14,664 bases of DNA, taken from Anaeroplasma sp902783745. GTDB lineage: Bacteria > Bacillota_I > Bacilli_A > Acholeplasmatales > Anaeroplasmataceae. The notes beneath the pieces were generated by a model, which was given only the letters and a program-made list of their open reading frames with translations, did no database searches and was not told the DNA's origin. Shown here piece after piece: positions 7,376 through 13,875 of the stretch. The position numbers and the translations under genes were made by a program. The stretch's first letter is position 1. Every line of letters begins with the position of its first letter. The stretch is taken from NCBI GenBank assembly GCA_946617655.1, contig CAMOKL010000034.1, forward strand, positions 1 through 14,664, written 5' to 3'.

Positions 7376-9867
7376 TATTTAATACCTCCTTTCGCTTTTT
7401 TAGGCTTTTCTTCTTTATATGTAAGAGATGATGTCTTTTTAGATAAATCTCTTATAATGCTATAATATTCTAGCTTATTAATATCAAATTTCATCTTTGA
7501 TACCATTTCTTTAAAATCTAAAAATAATTTATCTTCTTTTTCACTATTTGATTCAAAATCAAATATAGTTCTTGATTTTAAATAATAAAATGAAAATGAA
7601 GAAACAGTATATCCTACCTCATAAGATAAAAGTCTAGCATATATAATACCTTGTACTGCAGTATATAAATTTTTAATATCATGCTTAGGAGAACCTGTCT
7701 TAAAATCTATAATCTTTAATTTACCATCATTAATCTCAATTCTATCGCATCTACCATAAAAAGGAATTGATGAAATTTCACCAGACAACTTATATTCACT
7801 CTTATAATGATTACCTAAAACCATATTATAAGCATTCTTAAGCATTTTTTTCATTCTTTTTCTCTGATATTCCATATCAGCACCAAAATGCTTTAAAGAA
7901 TAATTATTAAATACCTTATCTCCTCTATTTAATAAATCATCTATGCTATCTTTATTTCTATCAAATCCTTCTAATGCCTCATGAATAATATTACCAAATC
8001 CTGCGGCATCACAAAAATCTAGTGGATCATTTTCAGCATCACTTGTTATTCCTAAAATATTTTGTAAATAGAATTTATAATCATTAGGCTCTAAGAATAT
8101 AGATTCTAATGCGGATGGTGATAACATATTCTTATCATTAAATATTTCATTAATATCGCATGAAAAATTATCATCTAGTGGATGACGATTAACCATAGGT
8201 TCTATATTTAATCCCTTAAAATAAGAGTCAAAATATGGATTAAAATATGGATTAGTTCTGTAATCTACTATATCTTTTTTAGGATAATCATATATTATAG
8301 ATGATATATTCTTTCCTTTAACATCAGAAACTGAATATGAAGAATAACTAACATTAATATTAATGCCTAATTTATTTGAAATAGATATTAAATTATTAAA
8401 AAAATCTATTTGCATTTTTGTCTTATTAACTCTAGTAATATTATTTAATGGATTAATTAAATCATATTCACTATCTAATATTACATATGATTCAGAAACC
8501 TTAGATGGGAAATAATCAGAAGACATACCTAAAATAAATATATTAGGTCTTAATGACAATAATGCTTTATCTATTGTTGTTACATATAAAGCCTTAGGCT
8601 TAGATAAAGATGAATTAAACTGTGAAGCAAGTATTATATTAATATAATCTTCTTTATCCTTAAAATAATATTGTTCTAGTAATTTAACTACCTTATTCTT
8701 AGCTTCAAGCTCTAAATAATTAGTACCAACATCTAAATAATTATCTATTATATAGCTATATCCTAATTCTATTTCTTTAACTAATTTAGGTAAATAATTA
8801 GTATATTTTTCTCTTTTATCAAATATAGCTTGATTAAAATAATGTAATTTATCATCATTTGATTCCTTATCAAATGATAATTTTAAATCACCCATATATT
8901 TGATTAATTGATTAATAACCTCATATTTATCAAGACTATCATCTAAATCTAAGGATAAAGCCAATTTATTATAATCTAGATATCTAAATACTTCTTTTAT
9001 TGCATCAAGCCCATGCATTCCATAAGTATTATAGTTAACTAAAGCCTTAAGTAGCTTTCCAGCCTTAGATTGTGATATAGGCATACCTAAAGATGATGTC
9101 ATATCTATATTTAAGTTTTTACAAACATCATTAATAATTGATTGATATTTAGGGTTTGTAACAACAACTAAGCAATTATCAAGTGGTATATTATTATCAC
9201 TAATATATGATATTAAATTTAATACTTCATTATATTCACCATGGCATTCTTGTACCTTAAATGGAATAGATTCTTTTTCATCTATTCCAAAAAAAGAAAA
9301 GAATGACATAGACTTATAATTATTACCTGATGCAACATTAATTAGTCTTTCTTCATTTGGTGTTAATAAGAATTCATTAAAAGTAATGAATTCATATTCA
9401 TCTAAAGAATGACCTAATTTAATTGCATCACTTATAATAGTAGATAAATCTATATAATGATTTCTTTCTAAATGAGATTTATATTCATTATAGATATTAA
9501 ATAAATCTATATTCTTATCTTTAAATAAAGATTTATCTAATGATTTTTTAACATCATCAAAATCTAATACTAGACTTAATGCATTAAATATAGCACTTCT
9601 TATATTTTTAGCATCTAAGATAGTATCTCCTTGAAAATAATATTTACTTCTATCAGTTAATATCTTTTTAAATATGAATACTTCCATCTCAGATGAAATA
9701 TTTGGGATATTATATAAAGAATTTGCTTTAGATAGCACTAAAGATGCAAGATTAAGTGTATTTAATATTCTTACTCCAAATGTATTCTTATTAAATCTTG
9801 CAAATGTTCTTAATAATTCAGTTTCATTTGCAGAAGGTATAAATATTATCTTTTCTTTTAATCCCAT
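7375..9867 (-). CDS. addB: AddB/RexB-like nuclease subunit, short form without Walker A or iron-sulfur cysteines
   Basis: This 830-aa protein is the partner of AddA, identified by position and by a C-terminal PD-(D/E)XK nuclease: FGNIIHEALEGF near residue 624, GRCDRIEINDGKLKIIDFKTG at about 702-721 with the catalytic Asp and D-x-K, and AVQGIIYARLL near 733. Bacillus AddB is about 1170 aa, has an N-terminal Walker A, and binds a 4Fe-4S cluster through one cysteine before and three after the nuclease core. Here the N-terminus has no Walker A. The segment LSPSALESIFLEPNDYKFYL has no cysteine where the first ligand is expected, and the lysine-rich tail SLTYKEEKPKKAKGGIK has none either. It is therefore closer to streptococcal RexB in lacking the cluster, but shorter. 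An AAGGAG site lies nine bases before the ATG. Confidence 0.85.
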   Translation of the reverse strand: MGLKEKIIFIPSANETELLRTFARFNKNTFGVRILNTLNLASLVLSKANSLYNIPNISSEMEVFIFKKILTDRSKYYFQGDTILDAKNIRSAIFNALSLVLDFDDVKKSLDKSLFKDKNIDLFNIYNEYKSHLERNHYIDLSTIISDAIKLGHSLDEYEFITFNEFLLTPNEERLINVASGNNYKSMSFFSFFGIDEKESIPFKVQECHGEYNEVLNLISYISDNNIPLDNCLVVVTNPKYQSIINDVCKNLNIDMTSSLGMPISQSKAGKLLKALVNYNTYGMHGLDAIKEVFRYLDYNKLALSLDLDDSLDKYEVINQLIKYMGDLKLSFDKESNDDKLHYFNQAIFDKREKYTNYLPKLVKEIELGYSYIIDNYLDVGTNYLELEAKNKVVKLLEQYYFKDKEDYINIILASQFNSSLSKPKALYVTTIDKALLSLRPNIFILGMSSDYFPSKVSESYVILDSEYDLINPLNNITRVNKTKMQIDFFNNLISISNKLGININVSYSSYSVSDVKGKNISSIIYDYPKKDIVDYRTNPYFNPYFDSYFKGLNIEPMVNRHPLDDNFSCDINEIFNDKNMLSPSALESIFLEPNDYKFYLQNILGITSDAENDPLDFCDAAGFGNIIHEALEGFDRNKDSIDDLLNRGDKVFNNYSLKHFGADMEYQRKRMKKMLKNAYNMVLGNHYKSEYKLSGEISSIPFYGRCDRIEINDGKLKIIDFKTGSPKHDIKNLYTAVQGIIYARLLSYEVGYTVSSFSFYYLKSRTIFDFESNSEKEDKLFLDFKEMVSKMKFDINKLEYYSIIRDLSKKTSSLTYKEEKPKKAKGGIK

Positions 9868-9898
9868 ATAATAAATCTCCTTATAGTTATTTATTAAT

Positions 9899-9927
9899 AT
9901 TATAGTTTAAAAATGTAAATGAACCAA
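9899..9927 (-). promoter_or_regulatory. predicted promoter of addBA
   Basis: On the minus strand TTGGTT (9927-9922) and TATAAT (9904-9899) are 17 bases apart, with the predicted start about 25 bases before the addB ATG at 9867. The -35 box sits at the end of the T-run of the DUF4250 terminator. The -10 is perfect and the -35 is only moderate. Confidence 0.55.
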
Positions 9928-9928
9928 T

Positions 9929-9967
9929 AAAAAAGATAAATACCTTTAGGTAAAACTAAAGGCATTT
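9929..9967 (-). terminator. intrinsic terminator after the DUF4250 gene
   Basis: A 12-bp stem (AAATACCTTTAG, 9938-9949, with CTAAAGGCATTT, 9956-9967, one G-U pair in the RNA) with a 6-nt loop is followed on the minus strand by ATCTTTTTT. It starts two bases after the DUF4250 stop codon. Confidence 0.8.
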
Positions 9968-9968
9968 A

Positions 9969-10142
9969 TTACATAAATTTATTTAATTCTTTATTATAGC
10001 TATATCCTATATTAGAAAGCTTTTCTATTATATCATCCATACTAATATCTAAATCTAGACATAATGATTCAAGTGAATCATATTCATCTCTTAATTTAGT
10101 ATTAATATATGAATATAGCATATATGGATCATTTGGTAACAT
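9969..10142 (-). CDS. DUF4250 domain small protein
   Basis: A 57-aa frame begins MLPNDPYMLYSYINTKLRD and continues through a conserved-looking core (SLESLCLDLDISMDDIIEKL, then NIGYSYNKELNKF). The LPNDPxMLxSxINTKLRD start and the C-terminal Y-x-x-x-L-N-x-F are what I know as the DUF4250 family, small proteins of unknown function common in Firmicutes. It fills almost its whole length. The start has a good AAAGGAT site six bases upstream, and a terminator follows directly. Between its promoter (10230-10258) and its start lies an attenuator-like hairpin, so it is probably conditionally expressed. The short acidic helical protein has no membrane segment or catalytic motif. The function is unknown. 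Confidence 0.85.
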   Translation of the reverse strand: MLPNDPYMLYSYINTKLRDEYDSLESLCLDLDISMDDIIEKLSNIGYSYNKELNKFM

Positions 10143-10160
10143 TTTTCATCCTTTCAAAAA

Positions 10161-10223
10161 GAGCTAGGATTAATCCTAGCTCACCCAAAAGCTTTCTTGC
10201 CTTTTGGTGCAATCGTTTCATAC
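10161..10223 (-). promoter_or_regulatory. structured leader with terminator hairpin before DUF4250
   Basis: Read on the minus strand, the leader of about 80 nt holds three consecutive hairpins. The first, AATCGT/ACGATT (10211-10227), straddles the predicted start site near 10223. The second, CACCAAAAG/CTTTTGGGTG, has one bulged G. The third is a perfect 22-bp palindrome (GAGCTAGGATT + AATCCTAGCTC, 10161-10182) followed by five T residues. The third has the form of an intrinsic terminator and ends less than 20 bases from the start codon, abutting the ribosome binding site. It could be an attenuator, an unrecognised riboswitch, or the terminator of the upstream gene. It does not match any riboswitch class I can recall. 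Confidence 0.6.
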
Positions 10224-10229
10224 GATTTC

Positions 10230-10258
10230 ATTATAAAGTATTATAATGAATTAAACAA
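10230..10258 (-). promoter_or_regulatory. predicted promoter of the DUF4250 leader
   Basis: On the minus strand TTGTTT (10258-10253) and TATAAT (10235-10230) are 17 bases apart, with the predicted start near 10223. It lies between the stop of the YdeI-like gene and the hairpin series. Confidence 0.6.
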
Positions 10259-10273
10259 GTAGCTATTTAATAA

Positions 10274-10840
10274 TTAATATGATAATAAACGATTATAATC
10301 ATTCCATAAACCATACATCTTATTCTTCTTTGTTTCTTTAATAAAATGAGCTAATGCTTTAGCATATAATTCTTTATTCTTATTTTTATAGAATGTAATA
10401 TTATATGCTCTAACTCTTATATATAATGGATGGAAAGACATGAATATATCATATATTCCTTCGGTTTTTAATATATTTTTTAATTCAGGATCTATTTTAA
10501 ATGAATTAATATCTAAATCAGGTAATACCTTATATCCATCTTCTTCCATTAATCCTATTTTAATTAGTCTCCTTACTCTTTCTTTATTTAATTCAGTCCA
10601 TACTGTTTTATCACTTCTTTTAGAGAATCTTTGATATAATTCATTATTAATTCTTTTTAATGTAGAATCTATCCATCCAAAGCATAATGCTTCTTCTACT
10701 GCATCTATATAATAGAATGTATTAGGATCTATAGGTTTTCCTCTTTTAAGCTTTATATAACATTCTACTTCTTTTGAAGAATTTTTATATAGCCATTCTC
10801 TAAATTCTTTTCTATTTGTAATATTTAATATATTATCCAT
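10274..10840 (-). CDS. YdeI/OmpD-associated (OmdA) family protein
   Basis: This 188-aa protein matches the YdeI/OmdA family, annotated in places as bacteriocin-protection protein. The characteristic block DAVEEALCFGWIDSTLKRI lies at about residues 45-63, followed by QRFSKRSDKTVWTELNKERVRRLI, and the C-terminus has an AKALAHFIKETKKNKMYGLW segment that fits the family's carboxy region. There is no signal peptide or membrane helix, so it is cytoplasmic. The biochemical role of the family is not established. It starts after a GGTGA site and lies 71 bases after the AAA ATPase gene with no terminator between them, so it may be read from the ATPase promoter. An AT-rich ATATTATAAC stretch could instead be a local -10. 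Confidence 0.85.
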   Translation of the reverse strand: MDNILNITNRKEFREWLYKNSSKEVECYIKLKRGKPIDPNTFYYIDAVEEALCFGWIDSTLKRINNELYQRFSKRSDKTVWTELNKERVRRLIKIGLMEEDGYKVLPDLDINSFKIDPELKNILKTEGIYDIFMSFHPLYIRVRAYNITFYKNKNKELYAKALAHFIKETKKNKMYGLWNDYNRLLSY

Positions 10841-10911
10841 AAATCACCATTTATATGATATTGTTTTTAAATAGTTATAATATATAGATTAATCTGTCTT
10901 TAAGTAATTAT

Positions 10912-12267
10912 TTAAAAATTATATTTTATTTTTCCTAAAGCAAATGTCAAATAATGAGGAATAGTAATAGTGTCATCACTTTCGCTTATATTATAATCAC
11001 CAATTTTTATTAATTTTGTCTTACCATAGTGATCTGGATGATTCATTACTGTTCTACTAGATTTTGTATTACCTGTTTTAGCTTTGACCTCTAAAAGAGT
11101 TGAAAAACCATTATATGATATTACAAAGTCTATTTCTAATCCACTTTCTTTAGCAAAATAATATACATCTATACCAGCTTTATTTAAAGAGTCAAAGACT
11201 AATGCTTCATAAATTGCACCTTTGCCTTGTCCTAAATCTCCTCTGTTAATTGCCGCAACAGTATCAATTCCATACATTGATGTTACAATTCCTATGTCTT
11301 CTGGGAATAATTTAAATTGTGATTCTATTTTTTCACCGATAAGTGGCAATGAGGGTACATTAACGTTATGAACTTTTGATACTATATGTGCCTGTTTTAA
11401 GTATTCAATTGCATCATTTTTTTCGTATTGTGTTCCACTAGAAACTTTAGAGACAATAAATCTTTTATTTTCTTTTGCAAGAAAAGTCGGAATTAAATCA
11501 AAAACATTTTGTATCCTAGAAACCTCAGATGGTTTAAAAACAGGCATTCCGTTTTTATCTTTTCTTCTTCCAAAATCACTTTTCATATCAAATATAGTAC
11601 TGTTTAAAACTTTATATGCAGAAACAATACTTTTTGAATTAATATACTCTAAAACAACCTTTGGAAATCCACCAATACATGCATATTTCAAAAATGCATT
11701 CTTATATATGTTATTAATGTTATCTGGTATTACTTTTTTTTGAATGAAATAATCAACCAAACTATCAATTTGATTATCAGTATATCCTAAAGCCCACAAA
11801 AACTCTTCAAAGTCCATTGTTTTCATATGATATACATCATCATATCCAGTTGGTGCAGGTGTAGAATCACCAATTACATAACCATTAATGCCTAAATATG
11901 AACCACTACCTATAACATTATATCTCCCATCATTCTCAAAATTTTTAAATGACAAACGTGCTCTAGGGCAATCTTGAATTTCATCGAAAAAAATAAGAGA
12001 CTTGCCGGGTTTAATTATTTTATTTGGAAATCTCAATGATATATTATCAATTAATGTTTGAACATCTAATTCTCCATCAAAGTCAGAAGCATATTCAGGA
12101 TTGGTCCAAAAATTAATCTCGATCAAATCAAGATTATTTCTTAATGCAAACTCTCTTATTGACTCCGTTTTACCACATTGTCTTATTCCTACAATTAATT
12201 TTGGAGCCTTATTTTGTTTTTTTAGCCATAAATCTAAATCTAAATCTATTTTTCTTTTAAAATACAT
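10912..12267 (-). CDS. AAA ATPase with DUF4143-like C-terminal domain (AAA_14 type)
   Basis: This 451-aa protein has an N-terminal P-loop ATPase domain: Walker A GIRQCGKT at residues 27-34, Walker B SLIFFDEIQDCPRA at about 90-103, and a sensor-like YNVIGSGSYLG near 117. The C-terminal third contains GLEIDFVISYNG then TLLEVKAKTG at about 380-405. That is a D-x(n)-E-x-K arrangement typical of the PD-(D/E)XK-like DUF4143 end of AAA_14 proteins. These are widespread, often strain-variable genes of uncertain role, sometimes suggested to act in defence or conflict. It has a GGAG site eight bases before the ATG and its own promoter, whose spacer is one unit of a 33-bp repeat array. It has no operon partner upstream. 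Its base composition seems slightly less AT-rich than its neighbours. Confidence 0.87.
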   Translation of the reverse strand: MYFKRKIDLDLDLWLKKQNKAPKLIVGIRQCGKTESIREFALRNNLDLIEINFWTNPEYASDFDGELDVQTLIDNISLRFPNKIIKPGKSLIFFDEIQDCPRARLSFKNFENDGRYNVIGSGSYLGINGYVIGDSTPAPTGYDDVYHMKTMDFEEFLWALGYTDNQIDSLVDYFIQKKVIPDNINNIYKNAFLKYACIGGFPKVVLEYINSKSIVSAYKVLNSTIFDMKSDFGRRKDKNGMPVFKPSEVSRIQNVFDLIPTFLAKENKRFIVSKVSSGTQYEKNDAIEYLKQAHIVSKVHNVNVPSLPLIGEKIESQFKLFPEDIGIVTSMYGIDTVAAINRGDLGQGKGAIYEALVFDSLNKAGIDVYYFAKESGLEIDFVISYNGFSTLLEVKAKTGNTKSSRTVMNHPDHYGKTKLIKIGDYNISESDDTITIPHYLTFALGKIKYNF

Positions 12268-12300
12268 ATTAACACTCCGTTTTCATTATCTTTTTATTAT

Positions 12301-12329
12301 ATTATAAGAAATTCCAAGCGAGTTTTCAA
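12301..12329 (-). promoter_or_regulatory. promoter of the AAA ATPase gene embedded in the repeat array
   Basis: On the minus strand TTGAAA (12329-12324) and TATAAT (12306-12301) are 17 bases apart and lie 34 bases before the ATPase start at 12267. The spacer is made of the first copy of the 21-bp conserved repeat core. A second overlapping TATAAT lies at 12296-12301. Confidence 0.65.
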
Positions 12330-12458
12330 TCGATTTTTAAGAAATTCCAAGCGAGTTTTTAGTTATTTTTTAAAAAATTCCGAGCGAGTTTTGGGCCATT
12401 CTTTAAGAAATTCCGAGCGAGTTTTGAACCATTCTTTAAGAAATTCGGAGCGAGTTTT
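12306..12458. repeat. five-copy repeat array with exact 33-bp period
   Basis: The conserved 21-bp core, AAGAAATTCCRAGCGAGTTT plus one more T on the plus strand, starts at 12306, 12339, 12372, 12405 and 12438. Every step is exactly 33 bp. Core changes are minor: A or G at the eleventh base, AAAAAA in copy 3, TTCGG in copy 5. The four 12-bp intervals are less conserved in the two units nearest the ATPase gene and almost identical (GGGCCATTCTTT, GAACCATTCTTT) in the others. The copy nearest the ATPase gene forms its promoter spacer. It may be a minisatellite grown from the promoter, iterated binding sites, or a remnant coding repeat. Confidence 0.95.
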
Positions 12459-12482
12459 AAAAAGCACGGTATTTTTTCCGTA

Positions 12483-12559
12483 AAAAAGAACTGTAATTTC
12501 TAAATTGGTTCTATACCCAATCAAGGGTAAGAACCTTTAAATTTATTACAGTTCTTTTT
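12483..12559 (-). terminator. long nested hairpin, terminator of the HAD gene
   Basis: A perfect 15-bp outer stem (12483-12497 with 12545-12559; AAAAAGAACTGTAAT and its complement) encloses an AAATT/AATTT stem. Inside that is a further stem GGTTCT/AGAACC continuing as TACCC/GGGTA, with a 6-nt loop. The whole 77-nt element starts 12 bases after the HAD stop codon and ends in T runs on either strand, so it can act as a bidirectional terminator. It is longer and more elaborate than the other terminators in the window. Confidence 0.75.
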
Positions 12560-12571
12560 AAAATCATTTAA

Positions 12572-13246
12572 TTATGGCATTATATTATTTTTAGCATCGA
12601 TAACATAATCAGCATCAAGCTTTTCATTACTGAATCCATTATCAATACCAACTGTTACAAAGCCTCTCTTTTTACCTTCTAGGATATATTTATTAACATC
12701 CTCAAATAAAACAACTTCATTTGGAGCTGCGTTCTTTAATATAATTTTAAAGATATAATCATAATAATAAGGCTTTGTCTTATCTCCTTCTACAATAAAT
12801 GTATTATCAGAAGAGAATTTACCAAGTAATCCCCAAGCCTTTAACATCTTTTGAATTAAAGATTTATTTTGTGCTGATACTAAATAAATCTTAATACCAA
12901 ATGTATCAAATAATACTTCCTTCATAAATGGGAAAGGTTCAGATTTTGCAAGAATTAATTTTTCTGCAACCTTATTTCTTTCTTTAATGTATTTATCGTA
13001 GCCCTTACCTTTAGGACCTCCAATACTTATATTATAATCTCTTTCTATTTCCTTTAAGAAAACAGATTCTGGTTTACCTAAATATGATAGGATATGAGGT
13101 AGGTCAACCTCAATTCCAAATCTCTTTTTTAAAACCTCATTGTGTGCTTCCCAGTGGATACGTTCAGTGTCTGCGATAGTACCATCTAGGTCGAAGATGA
13201 ATGCACGCTTATTCTCTTCTAGAACTTTTTTAAACTTATCAGTCAT
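12572..13246 (-). CDS. HAD-superfamily hydrolase (beta-phosphoglucomutase-like)
   Basis: This 224-aa protein is a haloacid dehalogenase-type phosphatase or phosphomutase. Motif I is FDLDGTIADT at residues 18-27 with both catalytic aspartates. Motif II is YLVSAQN near 121-127 (Ser in the usual Ser/Thr place). Motif III is the lysine of DKTKP near 156. Motif IV is LFEDVNKYILEGKKRG near 180, with E-D where many members have D-D or E-D. The cap is the helical kind inserted between motifs I and II, as in beta-phosphoglucomutase and phosphoglycolate phosphatase relatives. Substrate cannot be told; sugar phosphates are the usual substrates of this subgroup. It has an AGGGAGG site, a perfect-spaced promoter and a terminator, so it is transcribed alone. 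Confidence 0.9.
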   Translation of the reverse strand: MTDKFKKVLEENKRAFIFDLDGTIADTERIHWEAHNEVLKKRFGIEVDLPHILSYLGKPESVFLKEIERDYNISIGGPKGKGYDKYIKERNKVAEKLILAKSEPFPFMKEVLFDTFGIKIYLVSAQNKSLIQKMLKAWGLLGKFSSDNTFIVEGDKTKPYYYDYIFKIILKNAAPNEVVLFEDVNKYILEGKKRGFVTVGIDNGFSNEKLDADYVIDAKNNIMP

Positions 13247-13292
13247 AATAATTTCCTCCCTATTGAAATGTAAATAACTTTTGTTTAATTAC

Positions 13293-13321
13293 ATTATAAT
13301 ATATTTTTCATAAATTTACAA
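13293..13321 (-). promoter_or_regulatory. predicted SigA promoter of the HAD gene
   Basis: On the minus strand TTGTAA (13321-13316) and TATAAT (13298-13293) are 17 bases apart, about 45 bases before the HAD start at 13246. Confidence 0.65.
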
Positions 13322-13517
13322 ATTATATGTATTTGTATTTCTTGTGTTTCCCCATTTTTTAATTCACGCATCAAAAGTAATAGTAAATATTTTATAAAGA
13401 GTCTATAATTTTTTTAAAATTACAATATCAAAAATGGCTCAGTTATGCATTCATATTTAATTTTTAATAAGCATAAATTTCTTTATCTTATTTTCAGTTT
13501 AATAAGGACACAAAACA
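13322..13517. other. AT-rich intergenic stretch without a recognisable gene
   Basis: I see no supportable frame on either strand here. The only structure is a weak 6-bp inverted repeat (AATAAG/CTTATT) near 13468-13494 with four T residues after it on the plus strand. It is too weak to call a terminator. Confidence 0.5.
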
Positions 13518-13713
13518 TTAATCAATAAATTTCAAATGATAACCATAAGCAGTTAACATATCATTTTTACAAGCCACATAAATATTAGCTGGTGCACCTG
13601 CTGCAAGTCTAACTGAATTAAACACTTCTTTAGTTTCTACATTCATTACCTTCCTTATTATTGCTGGTCTTTTGAGGTTTAATGTCTCCTCTTAAGCTTA
13701 ATGTTAATTTCAT
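13518..13713 (-). pseudogene. NUMOD1-like small DNA-binding protein, apparently frameshifted
   Basis: A start at 13713 has an excellent AAAAAGGAGG site and opens a 27-aa frame (MKLTLSLRGDIKPQ...) that stops at 13630. The +1 frame, open from 13691 to a stop at 13518, reads RPAIIRKVMNVETKEVFNSV then RLAAGAPANIYVACKND and ends TAYGYHLKFID. The pattern (x-V-x-x-x-E-T-x-E-V-F-N-S-V-x-x-A-A, NI-x-x-ACK, TA-x-GYH-x-x-F) resembles NUMOD1, the helix-turn-helix module seen in homing endonucleases and small phage or plasmid proteins. The helix-turn-helix seems to lack a few residues. Dropping one base near 13690 would join the strong start to the NUMOD1-like frame, hence the pseudogene call. The alternative is an intact 42-aa gene from ATG 13646 with a poor ribosome site. 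Confidence 0.45.
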
Positions 13714-13834
13714 CTTTAGGTCCTCCTTTTTCTATATTTGCAAGTTGTTTTTAACTTACAGCTATAGTTTATTTTCATGTGTGGACTATATAAGGGGCCC
13801 AAATATTAAATTACAAAAAAAGTTTAAAGAAAAA
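13714..13834. other. intergenic stretch between the PBECR4-like gene and the small NUMOD1-like frame
   Basis: No frame is supportable here. On the minus strand it holds AT-rich TATAGC and TATATAG stretches that might supply a weak promoter for the NUMOD1-like remnant, and an AAGTT/AACTT small hairpin near 13742-13757. No confident -35/-10 pair was found. Confidence 0.4.
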
Positions 13835-13865
13835 GAAAAGTATACCATTTTCATGATATACTTTC
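13835..13865 (-). terminator. intrinsic terminator after the PBECR4-like gene
   Basis: The inverted repeat AAAGTATA (13837-13844) / TATACTTT (13857-13864), with a partly paired base, has a loop of about 12 nt. It is followed on the minus strand by TTTTCTTTTTCTTT. It lies 11 bases beyond the stop codon at 13876. Confidence 0.7.
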
Positions 13866-13875
13866 GTTTCAATTA

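Noticed and set aside
4136..9867. addAB as a phage-defence operon
   Set aside because: Gene order, coupling and domains are those of ordinary recombination repair. No accessory effector is linked.
10161..10223. DUF4250 leader as a c-di-GMP, preQ1 or fluoride riboswitch
   Set aside because: I compared the remembered core sequences of these classes and none of their conserved loops is present.
10912..12267. AAA ATPase plus YdeI-like protein as a two-gene defence system
   Set aside because: They are only neighbours. Each is a common stand-alone family and nothing in the sequence ties them beyond possible read-through.
12306..12458. 33-bp-period repeats as a CRISPR array
   Set aside because: Intervals are only 12 bp, partly alike between copies and too short for spacers. 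There are no cas genes and the array merges into a promoter.
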